Shown here: piece by piece, positions 41,821 through 51,383 of the stretch
Layout: every line of letters begins with the position of its first letter
How positions within the stretch are numbered: the stretch's first letter is position 1
Assembly: GCF_002266285.1 (NCBI RefSeq)
Contig: NZ_NPMS01000008.1
Span: forward strand, 81,987-145,986
Source: Virgibacillus indicus
GTDB taxonomy: Bacteria > Bacillota > Bacilli > Bacillales > Amphibacillaceae
DNA: 64,000 nucleotides
Direction: 5' to 3'
The notes under the pieces: model-generated
Seen by the model: the letters and a program-made list of their open reading frames with translations, nothing else
Database searches by the model: none
Told to the model about the DNA's origin: nothing
Program-made: the position numbers and the translations under genes

Positions 41821-42807
41821 TTAAATTGGGCTCTCTTCAACATGCAATTTATTTTGCAATTTATTTTCTGAGAAGATCCAGCCGGTATAGGAACTCATGA
41901 TCCGCATATTATCATCAATCTGTACAACTGCGACAAATGGATAATAATCTTTTGAACGATAACGCAGGTCAATAAACCGTACCTCTGTAAAATCATCGTA
42001 ATCATTGATTTCCCAGCGATATACTGGTGAGAAGGATAAGAATGCTGATATATTTTTATCCTTTTGTGCCAATTCCATTATTGTTGAATCTGGCAGTGGG
42101 ACCTTATTGAATTCATCGACAATCTCGATGTGCCCATTTTCCACAGCACCAACGTAAAATTTAGAATCTGTTGTAATTGCGACACGCCAATAGTTTTGCT
42201 TGATTGTGGGTGATGTTGCAATTTGTTCCGTGTTTGGAAAATGATCTTTTATTTTTTTGACAATTTCTCGTTTATCTATAAATCGTTTGATATAATACAG
42301 TAGGATTACTGAATAAATTACCAGCCATGTTAATCCTGGATTTGCCCCAAGTGCCCATACACCAATTCCAGCAATGTGCAGCATGAAAATATAAGGGTCA
42401 AACGTATTGATGAACCCATGGGCTATCCATTTGCTGGTAAATGGCCGGTAAGCTTGAGTCCCATACGCATTAAAGATGTCAACAAACACATGGATAATAA
42501 CAGCTAAGAATGTCCATAGCCATAGGTGCAGAAAGTTAACCTGTGGAACAAACATATATATAATCGAAGCGATTAGAATTCCCCAAAGAATAACTGCAGG
42601 CAGGGAATGTGTTGCTCCGCGGTGGTGTCTTATATAAGTTGCATTATTTTTAAGCTTTAATACAGTGTCGAAATCTGGTGCATGAGAACCGATAATTGTC
42701 CCCGCTAAAACTGCGTGAAACAGTACGGGATCATTATGCACTGCGGGATCCAATGTTGCCAGACCGCCAAGTGCAACTCCCATTACAATATGGGTTCCAG
42801 TATCCAT
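41821..42807 (-). CDS. yfhP: YfhP-like membrane-bound metal-dependent hydrolase (DUF457/YdjM)
   Basis: 328-residue protein. The N-terminal half has about four helices carrying the YdjM/DUF457 His/Asp motifs HIVMGV, GSHAPDFD, HHRGATHS and HVFVDIFNAYGTQ, which are probable metal ligands. The C-terminal 110 residues are soluble and beta-rich. B. subtilis YfhP, encoded next to mutY, has the same form and has been linked to regulation of YfhQ/other membrane functions only loosely. It is divergent from mutY with about 90 bp between, as in Bacillus. Confidence 0.85.
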   Translation of the reverse strand: MDTGTHIVMGVALGGLATLDPAVHNDPVLFHAVLAGTIIGSHAPDFDTVLKLKNNATYIRHHRGATHSLPAVILWGILIASIIYMFVPQVNFLHLWLWTFLAVIIHVFVDIFNAYGTQAYRPFTSKWIAHGFINTFDPYIFMLHIAGIGVWALGANPGLTWLVIYSVILLYYIKRFIDKREIVKKIKDHFPNTEQIATSPTIKQNYWRVAITTDSKFYVGAVENGHIEIVDEFNKVPLPDSTIMELAQKDKNISAFLSFSPVYRWEINDYDDFTEVRFIDLRYRSKDYYPFVAVVQIDDNMRIMSSYTGWIFSENKLQNKLHVEESPI

Positions 42808-42898
42808 ATACTCTGGTCCTCCTTAATCTCATCTGATTACAGGATGTCTGAACAATTTGTTGTTTTATTGTTTATTGTAACATAAAGGATGTGCAATT

Positions 42899-43969
42899 AT
42901 GACTGACAAAGCATTACAATATTTTGACACTGCTGGTTTTCAGCAGGATTTACTCAAATGGTATGATGAAAATAAACGTGATTTACCATGGCGCAAAAGC
43001 CAAGATCCTTATAAAATCTGGGTATCCGAGATTATGCTCCAGCAGACTAAGGTGGATACCGTTATTCCATATTTTCATCGTTTTATGGAACAATTTCCAA
43101 CGGTTTACGAATTGGCTGATGCTGACCCCCAGGACGTTTTAAAAGCGTGGGAGGGTCTAGGTTACTATTCCCGAGCTAGAAACTTACAAAACGCCGTTCG
43201 TGAAGTTGTTGCTGAGTACGGCGGCAAAGTTCCTGATACTCCAAGGGAATTGGGGTCCCTGAAAGGAATTGGTCCATACACGAAAGGAGCCATTTTATCG
43301 ATTGCTTATAATAAGCCGGAGCCAGCAGTTGATGGAAATGTCATGCGTGTATTTTCACGAGTATTAAAAATAGAAGAAGATATTGCCCAGCAGCGTACAA
43401 AAAAACTGTTTGATACATATGTCCGCGAAGTTATCAGTGAAGAGGACCCATCGTCATTTAACCAAGCTATTATGGATCTTGGCTCCTCGATTTGTACACC
43501 TAAATCACCGGCATGTCTGCTCTGTCCGGTGCAGGAATATTGCATTGCCTTTGCTGAGGGAATGGAAGAAAGCCTTCCAATTAAATCAAAAGCGAAAAAG
43601 CAAAAGCCAAAAGCATATGTTGTACTGTTAATTAAAAATGATAAAAGTGAATATGTTATTGAAAAACGTTCAGACAAAGGGCTGTTGGCAGACCTCTGGC
43701 AATTTCCAATGGTGCCAATTGACGAAGTCGGCTGGGATCATGTTGGAAACTGGGTTAATGATGAATATGGATTAGATATAAAAATAAATGCTAAAAAGGG
43801 TAATTTAAAGCATGTTTTTTCACATATTATCTGGCAGCTTGAAATATATGAAGCAGAAACTCAGCAGCAGGAATTAACAGATGAGCGTCTGCTATTGGTG
43901 GAGAAGGACGGATTGGAAAGATATCCATTTCCTGTTTCTCATCAAAAGATGATGAGCTATATAAAATAA
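42899..43969 (+). CDS. mutY: A/G-specific adenine DNA glycosylase MutY
   Basis: 356-residue base-excision repair enzyme removing adenine opposite 8-oxoguanine. The helix-hairpin-helix GPYTKGAILSIAYNKPEPAVDGNV carries the catalytic Asp in VDGNV. The iron-sulphur loop C-x6-C-x2-C-x5-C is complete (CTPKSPACLLCPVQEYC). The C-terminal NUDIX-like domain recognises 8-oxoG (LADLWQFPMV). The N-terminal motif LPWRKSQDPYKIWVSEIMLQQT is present. AAAGGATG precedes the ATG. Confidence 0.94.
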   Translation: MTDKALQYFDTAGFQQDLLKWYDENKRDLPWRKSQDPYKIWVSEIMLQQTKVDTVIPYFHRFMEQFPTVYELADADPQDVLKAWEGLGYYSRARNLQNAVREVVAEYGGKVPDTPRELGSLKGIGPYTKGAILSIAYNKPEPAVDGNVMRVFSRVLKIEEDIAQQRTKKLFDTYVREVISEEDPSSFNQAIMDLGSSICTPKSPACLLCPVQEYCIAFAEGMEESLPIKSKAKKQKPKAYVVLLIKNDKSEYVIEKRSDKGLLADLWQFPMVPIDEVGWDHVGNWVNDEYGLDIKINAKKGNLKHVFSHIIWQLEIYEAETQQQELTDERLLLVEKDGLERYPFPVSHQKMMSYIK

Positions 43970-44164
43970 GAATAGCTTTTGGCTGGTGGATGCTGGGCAT
44001 CCAAGTACAATGGACAGGATATCTATCCTAAGTCCGCATTCCTGTATTAATTAAAACCATCGCTATTAATTTGTTTATTTTACAATTTTTTATACCTCCG
44101 ATCCCGTGAAACTACAATGTGCAGGCTATTTATCAGGAAGTTTTTTCCAAGTAAATATTTTCGG

Positions 44165-44193
44165 GAATAACAATTTTAATAATGGACAAATTA
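44165..44193 (+). promoter_or_regulatory. Candidate sigma-G promoter of the SASP gene
   Basis: GAATA, 17 nt, CAAATTA: the -35 fits GHATR and the -10 differs from CATWHTA at one position. The start point would fall just before the GCGGAGGTG ribosome site, giving a very short leader. Nothing else was recognised in 43970-44164. Confidence 0.4.
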
Positions 44194-44214
44194 ATTATTG
44201 CGGAGGTGATACTG

Positions 44215-44385
44215 ATGGCTAAAAAACCTAACAAGTCAGCAGCAGGTACAAACGTACAAAAAGTAAAACAGCAAAACCAGCAAGCTGCCCAAGGACAAGG
44301 TCAGTATGGTACTGAATTTGCTTCTGAGACTGATGCTCAGCAAGTGAAAAAACAAAATCAAAAATCTCAGCAAAACAAGAAATAA
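44215..44385 (+). CDS. sspE: Gamma-type small acid-soluble spore protein
   Basis: 56-residue Gln/Lys/Ala-rich protein lacking bulky hydrophobics. It contains the GPR protease target type sequence TEFASETDAQQVKKQNQ, as in SspE, which is stored in the spore core and degraded at germination. There is only one TEFASET repeat, where B. subtilis SspE has two. ATG chosen at 44215 after GCGGAGGTG; an upstream in-frame ATG adds 11 hydrophobic residues unlike SASPs. It lies between mutY and ntdP as in B. subtilis. Confidence 0.88.
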   Translation: MAKKPNKSAAGTNVQKVKQQNQQAAQGQGQYGTEFASETDAQQVKKQNQKSQQNKK

Positions 44386-44409
44386 GTAGTACCTACCCCA
44401 TAACCAAAC

Positions 44410-44446
44410 AAAAAAGAGTTTCCTTTCTTCAGGGAAACTCTTTTTT
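44410..44446 (+). terminator. Intrinsic terminator after sspE
   Basis: AAAAAAGAGTTTCC pairs perfectly with GGAAACTCTTTTTT. Confidence 0.9.
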
Positions 44447-44610
44447 GTGCTAAGGATAAAAGTATAGGTAAAGTCATTAAGGCTTTCGCTAATTTGGTGA
44501 ACTCTAGTAGACTGCCCGGGTCATAATACTTTATATTTCATAATGTTGCCCGTATAATAATATGCAGGATTATTAACGGTGAATATTAATGAAATGAAAG
44601 GAACGATACG

Positions 44611-45138
44611 ATGGTTGCTCCGAGACCGGGTACAAAAATGCAAATCCATAGCTATAAACACAATGGCAGCCTGCATCGTGTTTGGGAAAACAGTCTGGTA
44701 TTAAAGGGAACAGAAACGATAGTTATCGGAGCCAACGATAAGACACAAGTTACGGAAAGTGATGGCAGAACCTGGATAACGAGGGAACCGGCAATTTGCT
44801 ATTTCCATGCAAAGCATTGGTTCAATATTATCGGAATGCTTCGAAATGACGGGATTTATTATTACTGTAATATCAGTTCTCCATTCGTATACGATGAAGA
44901 AGCCCTGAAATATATTGATTATGATTTAGATGTGAAGGTCTACCCCGATATGACATATGATCTCTTGGATGAAGATGAATATGAAGAGCATCGGGTTCAA
45001 ATGAATTATCCCAGGGTACTTGATCGAATATTGCATAACAATATCGATTATTTGCTCCGCTGGGTACGCGGAAGAAAAGGTCCGTTTGCACCGGAATTTG
45101 TGGACGGGTGGTACGAACGATATCTAACATATCGATAA
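44611..45138 (+). CDS. ntdP: Nucleoside tri-/diphosphate phosphatase NtdP (YgaC, DUF402)
   Basis: 175-residue DUF402 protein. Metal-coordinating Asp/Glu residues occur in the region [20 protein letters not shown] and [10 protein letters not shown]; the DLDVKV segment is the family core. Members hydrolyse nucleoside tri- and diphosphates in a metal-dependent way. It corresponds to B. subtilis YgaC/NtdP by length and by its place between sspE and the YgaD transporter. GAAAGGAACG supplies the ribosome site. Confidence 0.88.
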   Translation: MVAPRPGTKMQIHSYKHNGSLHRVWENSLVLKGTETIVIGANDKTQVTESDGRTWITREPAICYFHAKHWFNIIGMLRNDGIYYYCNISSPFVYDEEALKYIDYDLDVKVYPDMTYDLLDEDEYEEHRVQMNYPRVLDRILHNNIDYLLRWVRGRKGPFAPEFVDGWYERYLTYR

Positions 45139-45152
45139 ATCCAGGAGGAAAC

Positions 45153-45218
45153 ATTGGGACTGCACTCTTTTCGTCTAATCAAAAACCCTTGGGACTGCAC
45201 TTCGTTCGTCCCATCAAA
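45153..45218. repeat. Two copies of the TGGGACTGCAC repeat
   Basis: A degenerate copy (TTGGGACTGCACTCTTTTCG, from about 45153) and a good copy (TGGGACTGCACTTCGTTCG then TCCCATCA, about 45190-45217) lie between ntdP and the ABC exporter. The good copy is an imperfect palindrome (TGGGAC ... GTCCCA) and matches the left part of the element at 2770. Confidence 0.6.
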
Positions 45219-45283
45219 CCCCTTGTTACTGGCTGTAGCAAGGCTTTTCTATTGCTACTATTAAATTTAAGGAAGATAAAATT

Positions 45284-47065
45284 ATGAGCAGTGTAAAACA
45301 ATATTTAGAATTTGTTAAACCATATAAATGGAAGATTCTCTGGACGATATTGATAGGGATTTTGAAATTTGGAATTCCTTTATTGATGCCTTTGATCCTT
45401 AAATATGTAATTGATAATATCATCGCAGCGGATAACATTAGCAATTCTGATAAAATTTCAGAGCTTGTATGGCTTATGGGTATTTCGTTTGTGGTATTTC
45501 TAATATTACGTCCGCCTATTGAATATTTTCGACAATACCTGGCACAATGGGTCGGAAACAGAATTCTTTATGACATTAGAGACAGATTATTCGATCATAT
45601 TCAAAAATTGAGTCTCAAGTTCTATTCTAAGACAAAAACCGGGGAGATTATTTCCCGGGTAATACATGATGTCGAACAAACAAAAACTTTCGTGATTACT
45701 GGGTTAATGAATATCTGGCTCGACCTAATTACGATATTAATCGCTATTATAATCATGCTTACCATGAATGTTTGGCTGACAATTGTTGCTATCATCCTAT
45801 TCCCGCTGTATGGATTTTCTGTAAAATTCTTTTATGCAAGGTTGAGAAAATTAACCCGCGACAGATCCCAGTCGCTTGCGGAAGTCCAGGGGCACCTGCA
45901 CGAAAGAGTGCAAGGGATGCCTGTAACAAGAAGTTTTGCATTGGAAGAATATGAACAAGGACAATTTGCCACGCGGAATGATAATTTCTGGGACAAGTCA
46001 TTGGATCATACGACATGGAATGCGAAAACATTTGCTGTTACCAACACGATAACCGATTTAGCACCGCTGCTGGTGATTGGTTTTGCCGGTTACCAGGTTA
46101 TAAATGGCGATATTACGCTTGGTACAATGATGGCTTTTGTCGGATATATGGAGAGGGTTTATAGCCCGCTGAGACGTTTGGTCAACTCATCAACTGTTTT
46201 GGTTCAATCGATTGCTTCGATTGACCGTGTATTTGAATTTTTAAATGAGAAATATGACATTGTTGATAAAGAAAATGCAAAAAAACTTGGACGCGTACAT
46301 GGTTCAGTGGATATCGAGAACGTCCATTTTAAATATGAGGATGAAGAAAACGAAGTATTAAAGGATATTAGTTTACATGTAAAAAAAGGGGAAACAATTG
46401 CTTTTGTAGGTATGAGTGGTGGCGGTAAATCAACACTGATCAGCCTGCTTCCGCGATTTTATGATGTAACTGGGGGTTCCATTAAGGTTGATGGAATCGA
46501 TATCCGTGATGTCAAAGCAAGGTCTTTGCGAGATAATATTGGGATGGTTCTTCAGGATAATACATTATTCAGTGAATCCATTGCAATGAATATACGAATG
46601 GGTAATCCGGAGGCAACAGATGAGGAAGTTACAGCAGCTGCAAAGGCTGCAAATGCACATGAGTTTATTGAAAATATGCCTTATGGATATGACACGCTGG
46701 TTGGAGAACGTGGTGTTAAATTATCGGGTGGGCAAAAACAGCGAATTGCAATTGCAAGAGTATTTTTGAAAAACCCGCCAATTTTAATTTTTGACGAAGC
46801 TACTTCTGCACTGGATTTGGAAAGTGAACATACCATCCAGGAAGCGGTTGAAAAGTTAGCGTCTGACCGGACGACATTTATTGTTGCACACCGTTTGGCA
46901 ACAATTACTCACGCGGATAGAATTGTAGTTATCGAAAATGGCGAAATAATTGAGATTGGATCACATGAGGAATTAATGAAAATGCAGGGCAGCTACTATG
47001 ATTTATACCAGGTACAGCATCTGGATGATGGATCGGAAATGGAAGAAGAAGTAAAATTGAAATAG
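45284..47065 (+). CDS. ygaD: ABC-type multidrug exporter, half-transporter (YgaD-like)
   Basis: 593-residue half-transporter with six helices (residues about 15-310) fused to an ATPase domain. ATPase motifs are Walker A GMSGGGKST, Q-loop VLQDNTLF, signature LSGGQKQRIAIARV, Walker B ILIFDEATSALD and the His in VAHRLAT. Homodimeric lipid or multidrug exporters (MsbA/Sav1866/BmrA) share this form. Position between ntdP and gsaB corresponds to B. subtilis ygaD. AAGGAAG precedes the ATG. Substrate unknown. Confidence 0.88.
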   Translation: MSSVKQYLEFVKPYKWKILWTILIGILKFGIPLLMPLILKYVIDNIIAADNISNSDKISELVWLMGISFVVFLILRPPIEYFRQYLAQWVGNRILYDIRDRLFDHIQKLSLKFYSKTKTGEIISRVIHDVEQTKTFVITGLMNIWLDLITILIAIIIMLTMNVWLTIVAIILFPLYGFSVKFFYARLRKLTRDRSQSLAEVQGHLHERVQGMPVTRSFALEEYEQGQFATRNDNFWDKSLDHTTWNAKTFAVTNTITDLAPLLVIGFAGYQVINGDITLGTMMAFVGYMERVYSPLRRLVNSSTVLVQSIASIDRVFEFLNEKYDIVDKENAKKLGRVHGSVDIENVHFKYEDEENEVLKDISLHVKKGETIAFVGMSGGGKSTLISLLPRFYDVTGGSIKVDGIDIRDVKARSLRDNIGMVLQDNTLFSESIAMNIRMGNPEATDEEVTAAAKAANAHEFIENMPYGYDTLVGERGVKLSGGQKQRIAIARVFLKNPPILIFDEATSALDLESEHTIQEAVEKLASDRTTFIVAHRLATITHADRIVVIENGEIIEIGSHEELMKMQGSYYDLYQVQHLDDGSEMEEEVKLK

Positions 47066-47100
47066 GGATCTTGCGGGAGTGATTCCTAATCTTAAATTGC

Positions 47101-47143
47101 AAATAGCATGTGAAACTACAAGTGTTTCGCATGCTATTTTTAT
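47101..47143. terminator. Bidirectional intrinsic terminator
   Basis: AAATAGCATGTGAAAC pairs with GTTTCGCATGCTATTT (one G-U pair) between ygaD and the convergent membrane-protein gene. Confidence 0.85.
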
Positions 47144-47166
47144 ACAGTGTACGGTCATTTAGAATT

Positions 47167-47694
47167 TCATTTTATATCTTTCAGTAGAACTCTATAATTC
47201 TTTTCTTTTTTTCTTGAATTAGTAAGGCTTATATAGATAGTAAGAATAATACAGGCTAACAGCACAATATGAAAAGCGGTATGCAACGTATTAGGAACAA
47301 TGCCATTCATTGCTGGAAGAAAAGAGTGTGTGTTTCCAAACATTTGATTGTATCTTTCAACTCTTTCTTCTGCACCAATTCCGAAAAAGTACGGAATCCA
47401 CCATGCTATTAATACCCCGATGAAGATACTTACTTGATGGATAACCAGCCAGAGCCTAATCCAAATCGGGTATATCTTTCCCATGAAAAATAGAACAACC
47501 CCCGTTAACAGCAAAAATTGGCCTGCTCCGATCATTGTTATAATGATCAGTTCATTTACAGAGTTGTTCTCAGCAATAGCCTGAACGTCATTTAAAGGAC
47601 CTAAAGGAACCAAATCTTGTACAACATTAAATATTACAATAAAGATAAGTCCGGACAGTAATAGCTTTTCTGAAAATCGAATTTCTCTATTCAA
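47167..47694 (-). CDS. Membrane protein of unknown family
   Basis: 175 residues with four clear hydrophobic helices (about residues 12-28, 48-68, 78-102, 138-160) and a basic C-terminal tail (NSRKKEKNYR). The second and third helices are linked by a short MGKIYPIWIR turn. I do not recognise a family; it is not the longer B. subtilis YgaE, which occupies the corresponding spot. It stands alone between the ABC exporter and gsaB, with terminators on both sides. Confidence 0.6.
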   Translation of the reverse strand: MNREIRFSEKLLLSGLIFIVIFNVVQDLVPLGPLNDVQAIAENNSVNELIIITMIGAGQFLLLTGVVLFFMGKIYPIWIRLWLVIHQVSIFIGVLIAWWIPYFFGIGAEERVERYNQMFGNTHSFLPAMNGIVPNTLHTAFHIVLLACIILTIYISLTNSRKKEKNYRVLLKDIK

Positions 47695-47851
47695 AGTTTA
47701 ACCTCCCAGGGCTCCCCCGATTATAAAGTTCTGTTTTTGTAAATTTTATATTCATCTTGTATTAATATGCTCTGCCAATTACAAACAGAAATATTAGTTA
47801 AATATACTATACATTTATTTTAGGAATTTTCAATATATTCTACTTAAAATT

Positions 47852-47880
47852 ATAGCACTCCCAAAAAAGGAGTGCTATAT
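47852..47880 (-). terminator. Intrinsic terminator of gsaB
   Basis: ATAGCACTCC / GGAGTGCTAT perfect 10-bp stem with a 7-nt loop, just beyond the gsaB stop on the minus strand. Confidence 0.75.
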
Positions 47881-47883
47881 GAT

Positions 47884-49179
47884 TTAATTTTTAGCCATTG
47901 CAACAAAAGCTTTGCCAACTGCTTGAATTGTCTCATCAATATCTGCTTCGGTGTGTTCGGTTGTTAAGAACCACGCTTCATATTTTGATGGTGCCAGGTT
48001 TATGCCTTGTTCAAGCATCAGCTTAAAGAATTTGGCAAATGCTTCGCCATCACTCGCTTCAGCCTGATCGTAATTTGTAACTTTTTCGTTTCCAAAGTAA
48101 ACGGTAAGTGCACCACATAGGCGATTTAACGAGATCTGAATACCATGAGTGTGAGCCTGTTCAAGGATCCCATTCTCTAACCGCTCTCCAAGATTGTCTA
48201 ATTTTTCATAAATCCCGTCTTCCTGCAATACTTCCAGACAAGCGATTCCTGAAGCCATTGATGCAGGGTTTCCGGCCATTGTTCCAGCCTGATATGCCGG
48301 TCCGAGTGGTGCCACCTGTTCCATGATATCTTTCCTGCCGCCATATGCACCTATTGGCAAACCGCCGCCAATTATTTTACCCATTGCGGTCATATCTGGT
48401 TCAATCCCGTAAACCTGCTGGGCACTGCCATATGTAAAACGGAAAGCCGTAATTACTTCATCATAAATTACCAATGCGCCAGCATCATGGGTTAGGTCAT
48501 TTACCGCCTGAAGGAATCCAACATGTGGTTCAACAATCCCAAAGTTGCCTACTATCGGTTCAACCAGAACGGCTGCAATTTGATCACCCCAATGATTCAG
48601 TGCCTCCTTGAATGCATCGAGATCATTGAATGGTACCGTGATGACATCCTCTGCGACTGAACGGGGGATACCTGCTGAGTCCGGTGTACCGAGAGTTGCA
48701 GGTCCAGATCCAGCCTGAACTAGAACTGCATCAAAATGTCCATGATAGCTGCCGGCAAATTTAATAACTTTTGTGCGATCCGTATATGCCCTGGCAACCC
48801 GTACTGTGGTCATAACTGCTTCTGTACCGGAATTGGTAAAACGTACCTTCTCAAGGGAAGGAATTGCTTCCTTCAGCATCTTTGCAAATTGATTTTCCAG
48901 GCGCGTTGGTGTTCCGTATAGTACCCCAGTAGTTGCTGCGTTTGCAATAGCTTTAGCGATATGGGGATGGGCATGTCCAGTTATAATCGGGCCATATGCC
49001 GCCAGATAATCGATATATTTATTGCCATCGACATCCCAGAAATAAGCACCTTGTCCACGTTCCATATAAACAGGAGATCCGCCGCCTACTGCTTTATATG
49101 CACGGGATGGTGAGTTTACTCCACCTACGATATGTTCTAGTGCCTCTTTATGCTGTTCTTCTGATTTTGTAAAATTCAT
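47884..49179 (-). CDS. gsaB: Glutamate-1-semialdehyde 2,1-aminomutase GsaB
   Basis: 431-residue PLP-dependent class III aminotransferase-fold enzyme that makes 5-aminolevulinate for haem synthesis. The start ([18 protein letters not shown]) is diagnostic of HemL-type aminomutases. [14 protein letters not shown] binds the cofactor phosphate, YDEVITAFR carries the PLP Asp, and the Schiff-base Lys is in [12 protein letters not shown]. It is the stand-alone paralogue (B. subtilis GsaB/YhxA region type) and not the hemAXCDBL cluster copy, since no hem genes adjoin. Position between ygaD and bcp fits B. subtilis gsaB. Confidence 0.9.
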   Translation of the reverse strand: MNFTKSEEQHKEALEHIVGGVNSPSRAYKAVGGGSPVYMERGQGAYFWDVDGNKYIDYLAAYGPIITGHAHPHIAKAIANAATTGVLYGTPTRLENQFAKMLKEAIPSLEKVRFTNSGTEAVMTTVRVARAYTDRTKVIKFAGSYHGHFDAVLVQAGSGPATLGTPDSAGIPRSVAEDVITVPFNDLDAFKEALNHWGDQIAAVLVEPIVGNFGIVEPHVGFLQAVNDLTHDAGALVIYDEVITAFRFTYGSAQQVYGIEPDMTAMGKIIGGGLPIGAYGGRKDIMEQVAPLGPAYQAGTMAGNPASMASGIACLEVLQEDGIYEKLDNLGERLENGILEQAHTHGIQISLNRLCGALTVYFGNEKVTNYDQAEASDGEAFAKFFKLMLEQGINLAPSKYEAWFLTTEHTEADIDETIQAVGKAFVAMAKN

Positions 49180-49282
49180 TAAAAAATTGCCTCCTTGTTT
49201 TTGCTTTGTTTGGCTATAGTTCTTGTTATTTTCATCATTTGGGAAATCCGCCTGAGCCCCTGGAAATATTTCCTTAAGTTAA

Positions 49283-49447
49283 GTTGAGACATGCCTTCTT
49301 GAAGTTGAGAGACAGCTCCTAAAAGTTGAGACATATCCTTTGGAAGTTGAGAGATAATGGAGAATATCTGACTTAGCTCTCAACTTTCTTTAACTATCTC
49401 TCAGGTTAGGTGCATTATCTCTCAACTTTTCCCTGATTTCTATCAAC
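49283..49447. repeat. Second palindromic array: 4 direct + 4 inverted octamers at 21-nt pitch
   Basis: Direct octamers GTTGAGAC/G start at 49283, 49304, 49325 and 49346; inverted copies (CTCTCAAC, CTCTCAGG, CTCTCAAC, CTATCAAC) start at 49377, 49398, 49419 and 49440. All within-arm spacings are exactly 21 nt and the central step is 31 nt, identical to the array at 4069-4232, while the intervening bases differ. It fills the gap between gsaB and the BceB-like gene. Confidence 0.87.
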
Positions 49448-49466
49448 TTCCCAAGAATCCTAAACA

Positions 49467-51383
49467 TCACATCACTTTTTTCAGCTTTGCAGTATAGATG
49501 TTCCGGATAAACAGGAAGTTTGCAAAGTGAACAATAAAGTAAATGCTGATCACAATGATGCTAGGAATTGTTATTGATGATGAGAGCAAATTCTGCAGTG
49601 CTTTAAATGCAAAAGCTGCATGAATTACCGCTGCAAAAAATGGAATAAAAAATAACAGACCCAATTCTTTTGTTGCAATTTTTTTCATTTCCTTATCTGT
49701 CAGGCCAATCCTGTAAAGCGAGTGAAAGTGTTTCAAGTCATTATCAATGTCTTGATACATGCGAAAATAAAGAATGGAACCAGCAGCTAAAAAGAAAAGA
49801 ACACTTATAAATATACCAAAAAAGAACAGATAAGACATTCCTTCCTTTGTTGCAACATAAAAATTAGCCTGTGAATCTGGACGTGCGATTTCAAAATTTT
49901 CATGGGAAGTTATTTCTGTGATTTCCTCAGCATAATTCACCCAATTGGGAATATCCATTACATAATTATAATAAATCTCATCGTCATCCGCGGCTTGATA
50001 ATACTGTTCAAAAATTTCATCTGCAACAATATAGGGATAGTTTGTATATATATTGCTGTTTATCCCAGACTCGGCAGTTTTGACAATGAAATCCCTGTTA
50101 TTATTTTTTGAGACAAAGGAGAAGTTTTCAGGCTGATTCATTTTAGTTGATGACAGCAGTTCAGGTATTAACAGGTACACCTCATGTTCAGCTGGCTTAA
50201 AATCAACCTTTTCACCATTCATTTCCACCATCTTTTTATAATCGGAATAAGAATAAATTAGTAATTCTAAATCATTCCACTCGCTAACATCTGAGTATCC
50301 CTGAACTCCGACCGAATTAGCCAGCATTGATTGATAGGTGATGCCCTCTTTTTTAAAACGTTCCTCTACGTAATTGACTTCTTTCAAAAATGTCTTCCTA
50401 TTATCTTCGCCCTGACCTATTAACGTAACATCCTGTGGTGAGAAATGTTCTGCTTCCTCTGCCGCGCTCTGAAATAATCCATACATTACGCCAGATGACG
50501 TAAAGGATACTGCGCTCAAGATTGTTACAAAAAACAGCAGCCGTGAATTATCGCGAAGTTTGAATGTTAAATCAGATGTTGTTAACATATTTAACTTCCG
50601 GTAGTAATAGTTTTTATTGAATTTCAACCCATTGGTAAAGGCAATGCTGAACTGAGTGAATAGGAAGTAGGTGCCTGGAATAATAAAAAACAATATCGAA
50701 AACATTCGAGAAAAAATCGTTATCCAATCTGCAGTATAAGCTAAATAATAAGCAGTTCCAATTGCAGCTAGTGATAAAACACTTAAAATCCACGAAAATC
50801 GCGGCACTTTTTTTGGTGATTTAGAGCCACGGAATACATCCATAATTGACTTAGTCCGGAGTGTCCAAATGACTGCAATTGTATTCAGTTCAAACATAAT
50901 GAAAAATAACAGTGCGGTGAGACCAATTGCTTTAAAGGATAAATAAAATGGCAATACATCCTCAAGTCCAAGTGCAATGGTGAAAAACATTAAAAAAGCT
51001 TTTGTTAACAATGCTCCGGCAACAATCCCTGCAGCAATGGATGCAATTCCGATAATCGTATTTTCCAGAATCAGCATAAAATTTAACTGTGTCTTACTTA
51101 TTCCAAGCGTTGTTAACAGTCCGTATTCTTTTTTACGGGATTTTATAAATGAACCGGTGGAATATAAAACAAACAGAAAGGAAAATCCGTAAATAATCAC
51201 TTCAGATGCAATTATTCCGCGCTGAACAATATCACGAAATTCATATTCTGCAATATCCGGATGAAATACAGCAACTGCATACATAAAAAACACCATAACC
51301 GAGAACATGCAGCTTAAAAAGTAGCTTAAATAAGCACGTGTATTTCGTTTAACATTATTAAACGCGAATTGAATGAAAGTCAT
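49467..51383 (-). CDS. BceB-type FtsX-like ABC permease
   Basis: 638-residue permease with ten hydrophobic helices: four before, and the rest flanking, a large extracytoplasmic domain of about 200 residues (roughly 290-500). Two FtsX-like regions are visible. This is the BceB architecture of antimicrobial-peptide detoxification transporters, in which the external domain contacts the peptide-target complex. ATG at 51383 with GGAGG 8 nt upstream; it begins 26 bases inside the end of the ATPase gene. Together with the next three genes it forms a response-regulator, kinase, ATPase, permease module. Confidence 0.85.
   Translation of the reverse strand: MTFIQFAFNNVKRNTRAYLSYFLSCMFSVMVFFMYAVAVFHPDIAEYEFRDIVQRGIIASEVIIYGFSFLFVLYSTGSFIKSRKKEYGLLTTLGISKTQLNFMLILENTIIGIASIAAGIVAGALLTKAFLMFFTIALGLEDVLPFYLSFKAIGLTALLFFIMFELNTIAVIWTLRTKSIMDVFRGSKSPKKVPRFSWILSVLSLAAIGTAYYLAYTADWITIFSRMFSILFFIIPGTYFLFTQFSIAFTNGLKFNKNYYYRKLNMLTTSDLTFKLRDNSRLLFFVTILSAVSFTSSGVMYGLFQSAAEEAEHFSPQDVTLIGQGEDNRKTFLKEVNYVEERFKKEGITYQSMLANSVGVQGYSDVSEWNDLELLIYSYSDYKKMVEMNGEKVDFKPAEHEVYLLIPELLSSTKMNQPENFSFVSKNNNRDFIVKTAESGINSNIYTNYPYIVADEIFEQYYQAADDDEIYYNYVMDIPNWVNYAEEITEITSHENFEIARPDSQANFYVATKEGMSYLFFFGIFISVLFFLAAGSILYFRMYQDIDNDLKHFHSLYRIGLTDKEMKKIATKELGLLFFIPFFAAVIHAAFAFKALQNLLSSSITIPSIIVISIYFIVHFANFLFIRNIYTAKLKKVM

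Noticed and set aside
45284..47065. Exporter linked to the BceAB-type module
   Set aside because: It is 4 kb away on the other strand and occupies the conserved ygaD position, so the association is by chance.
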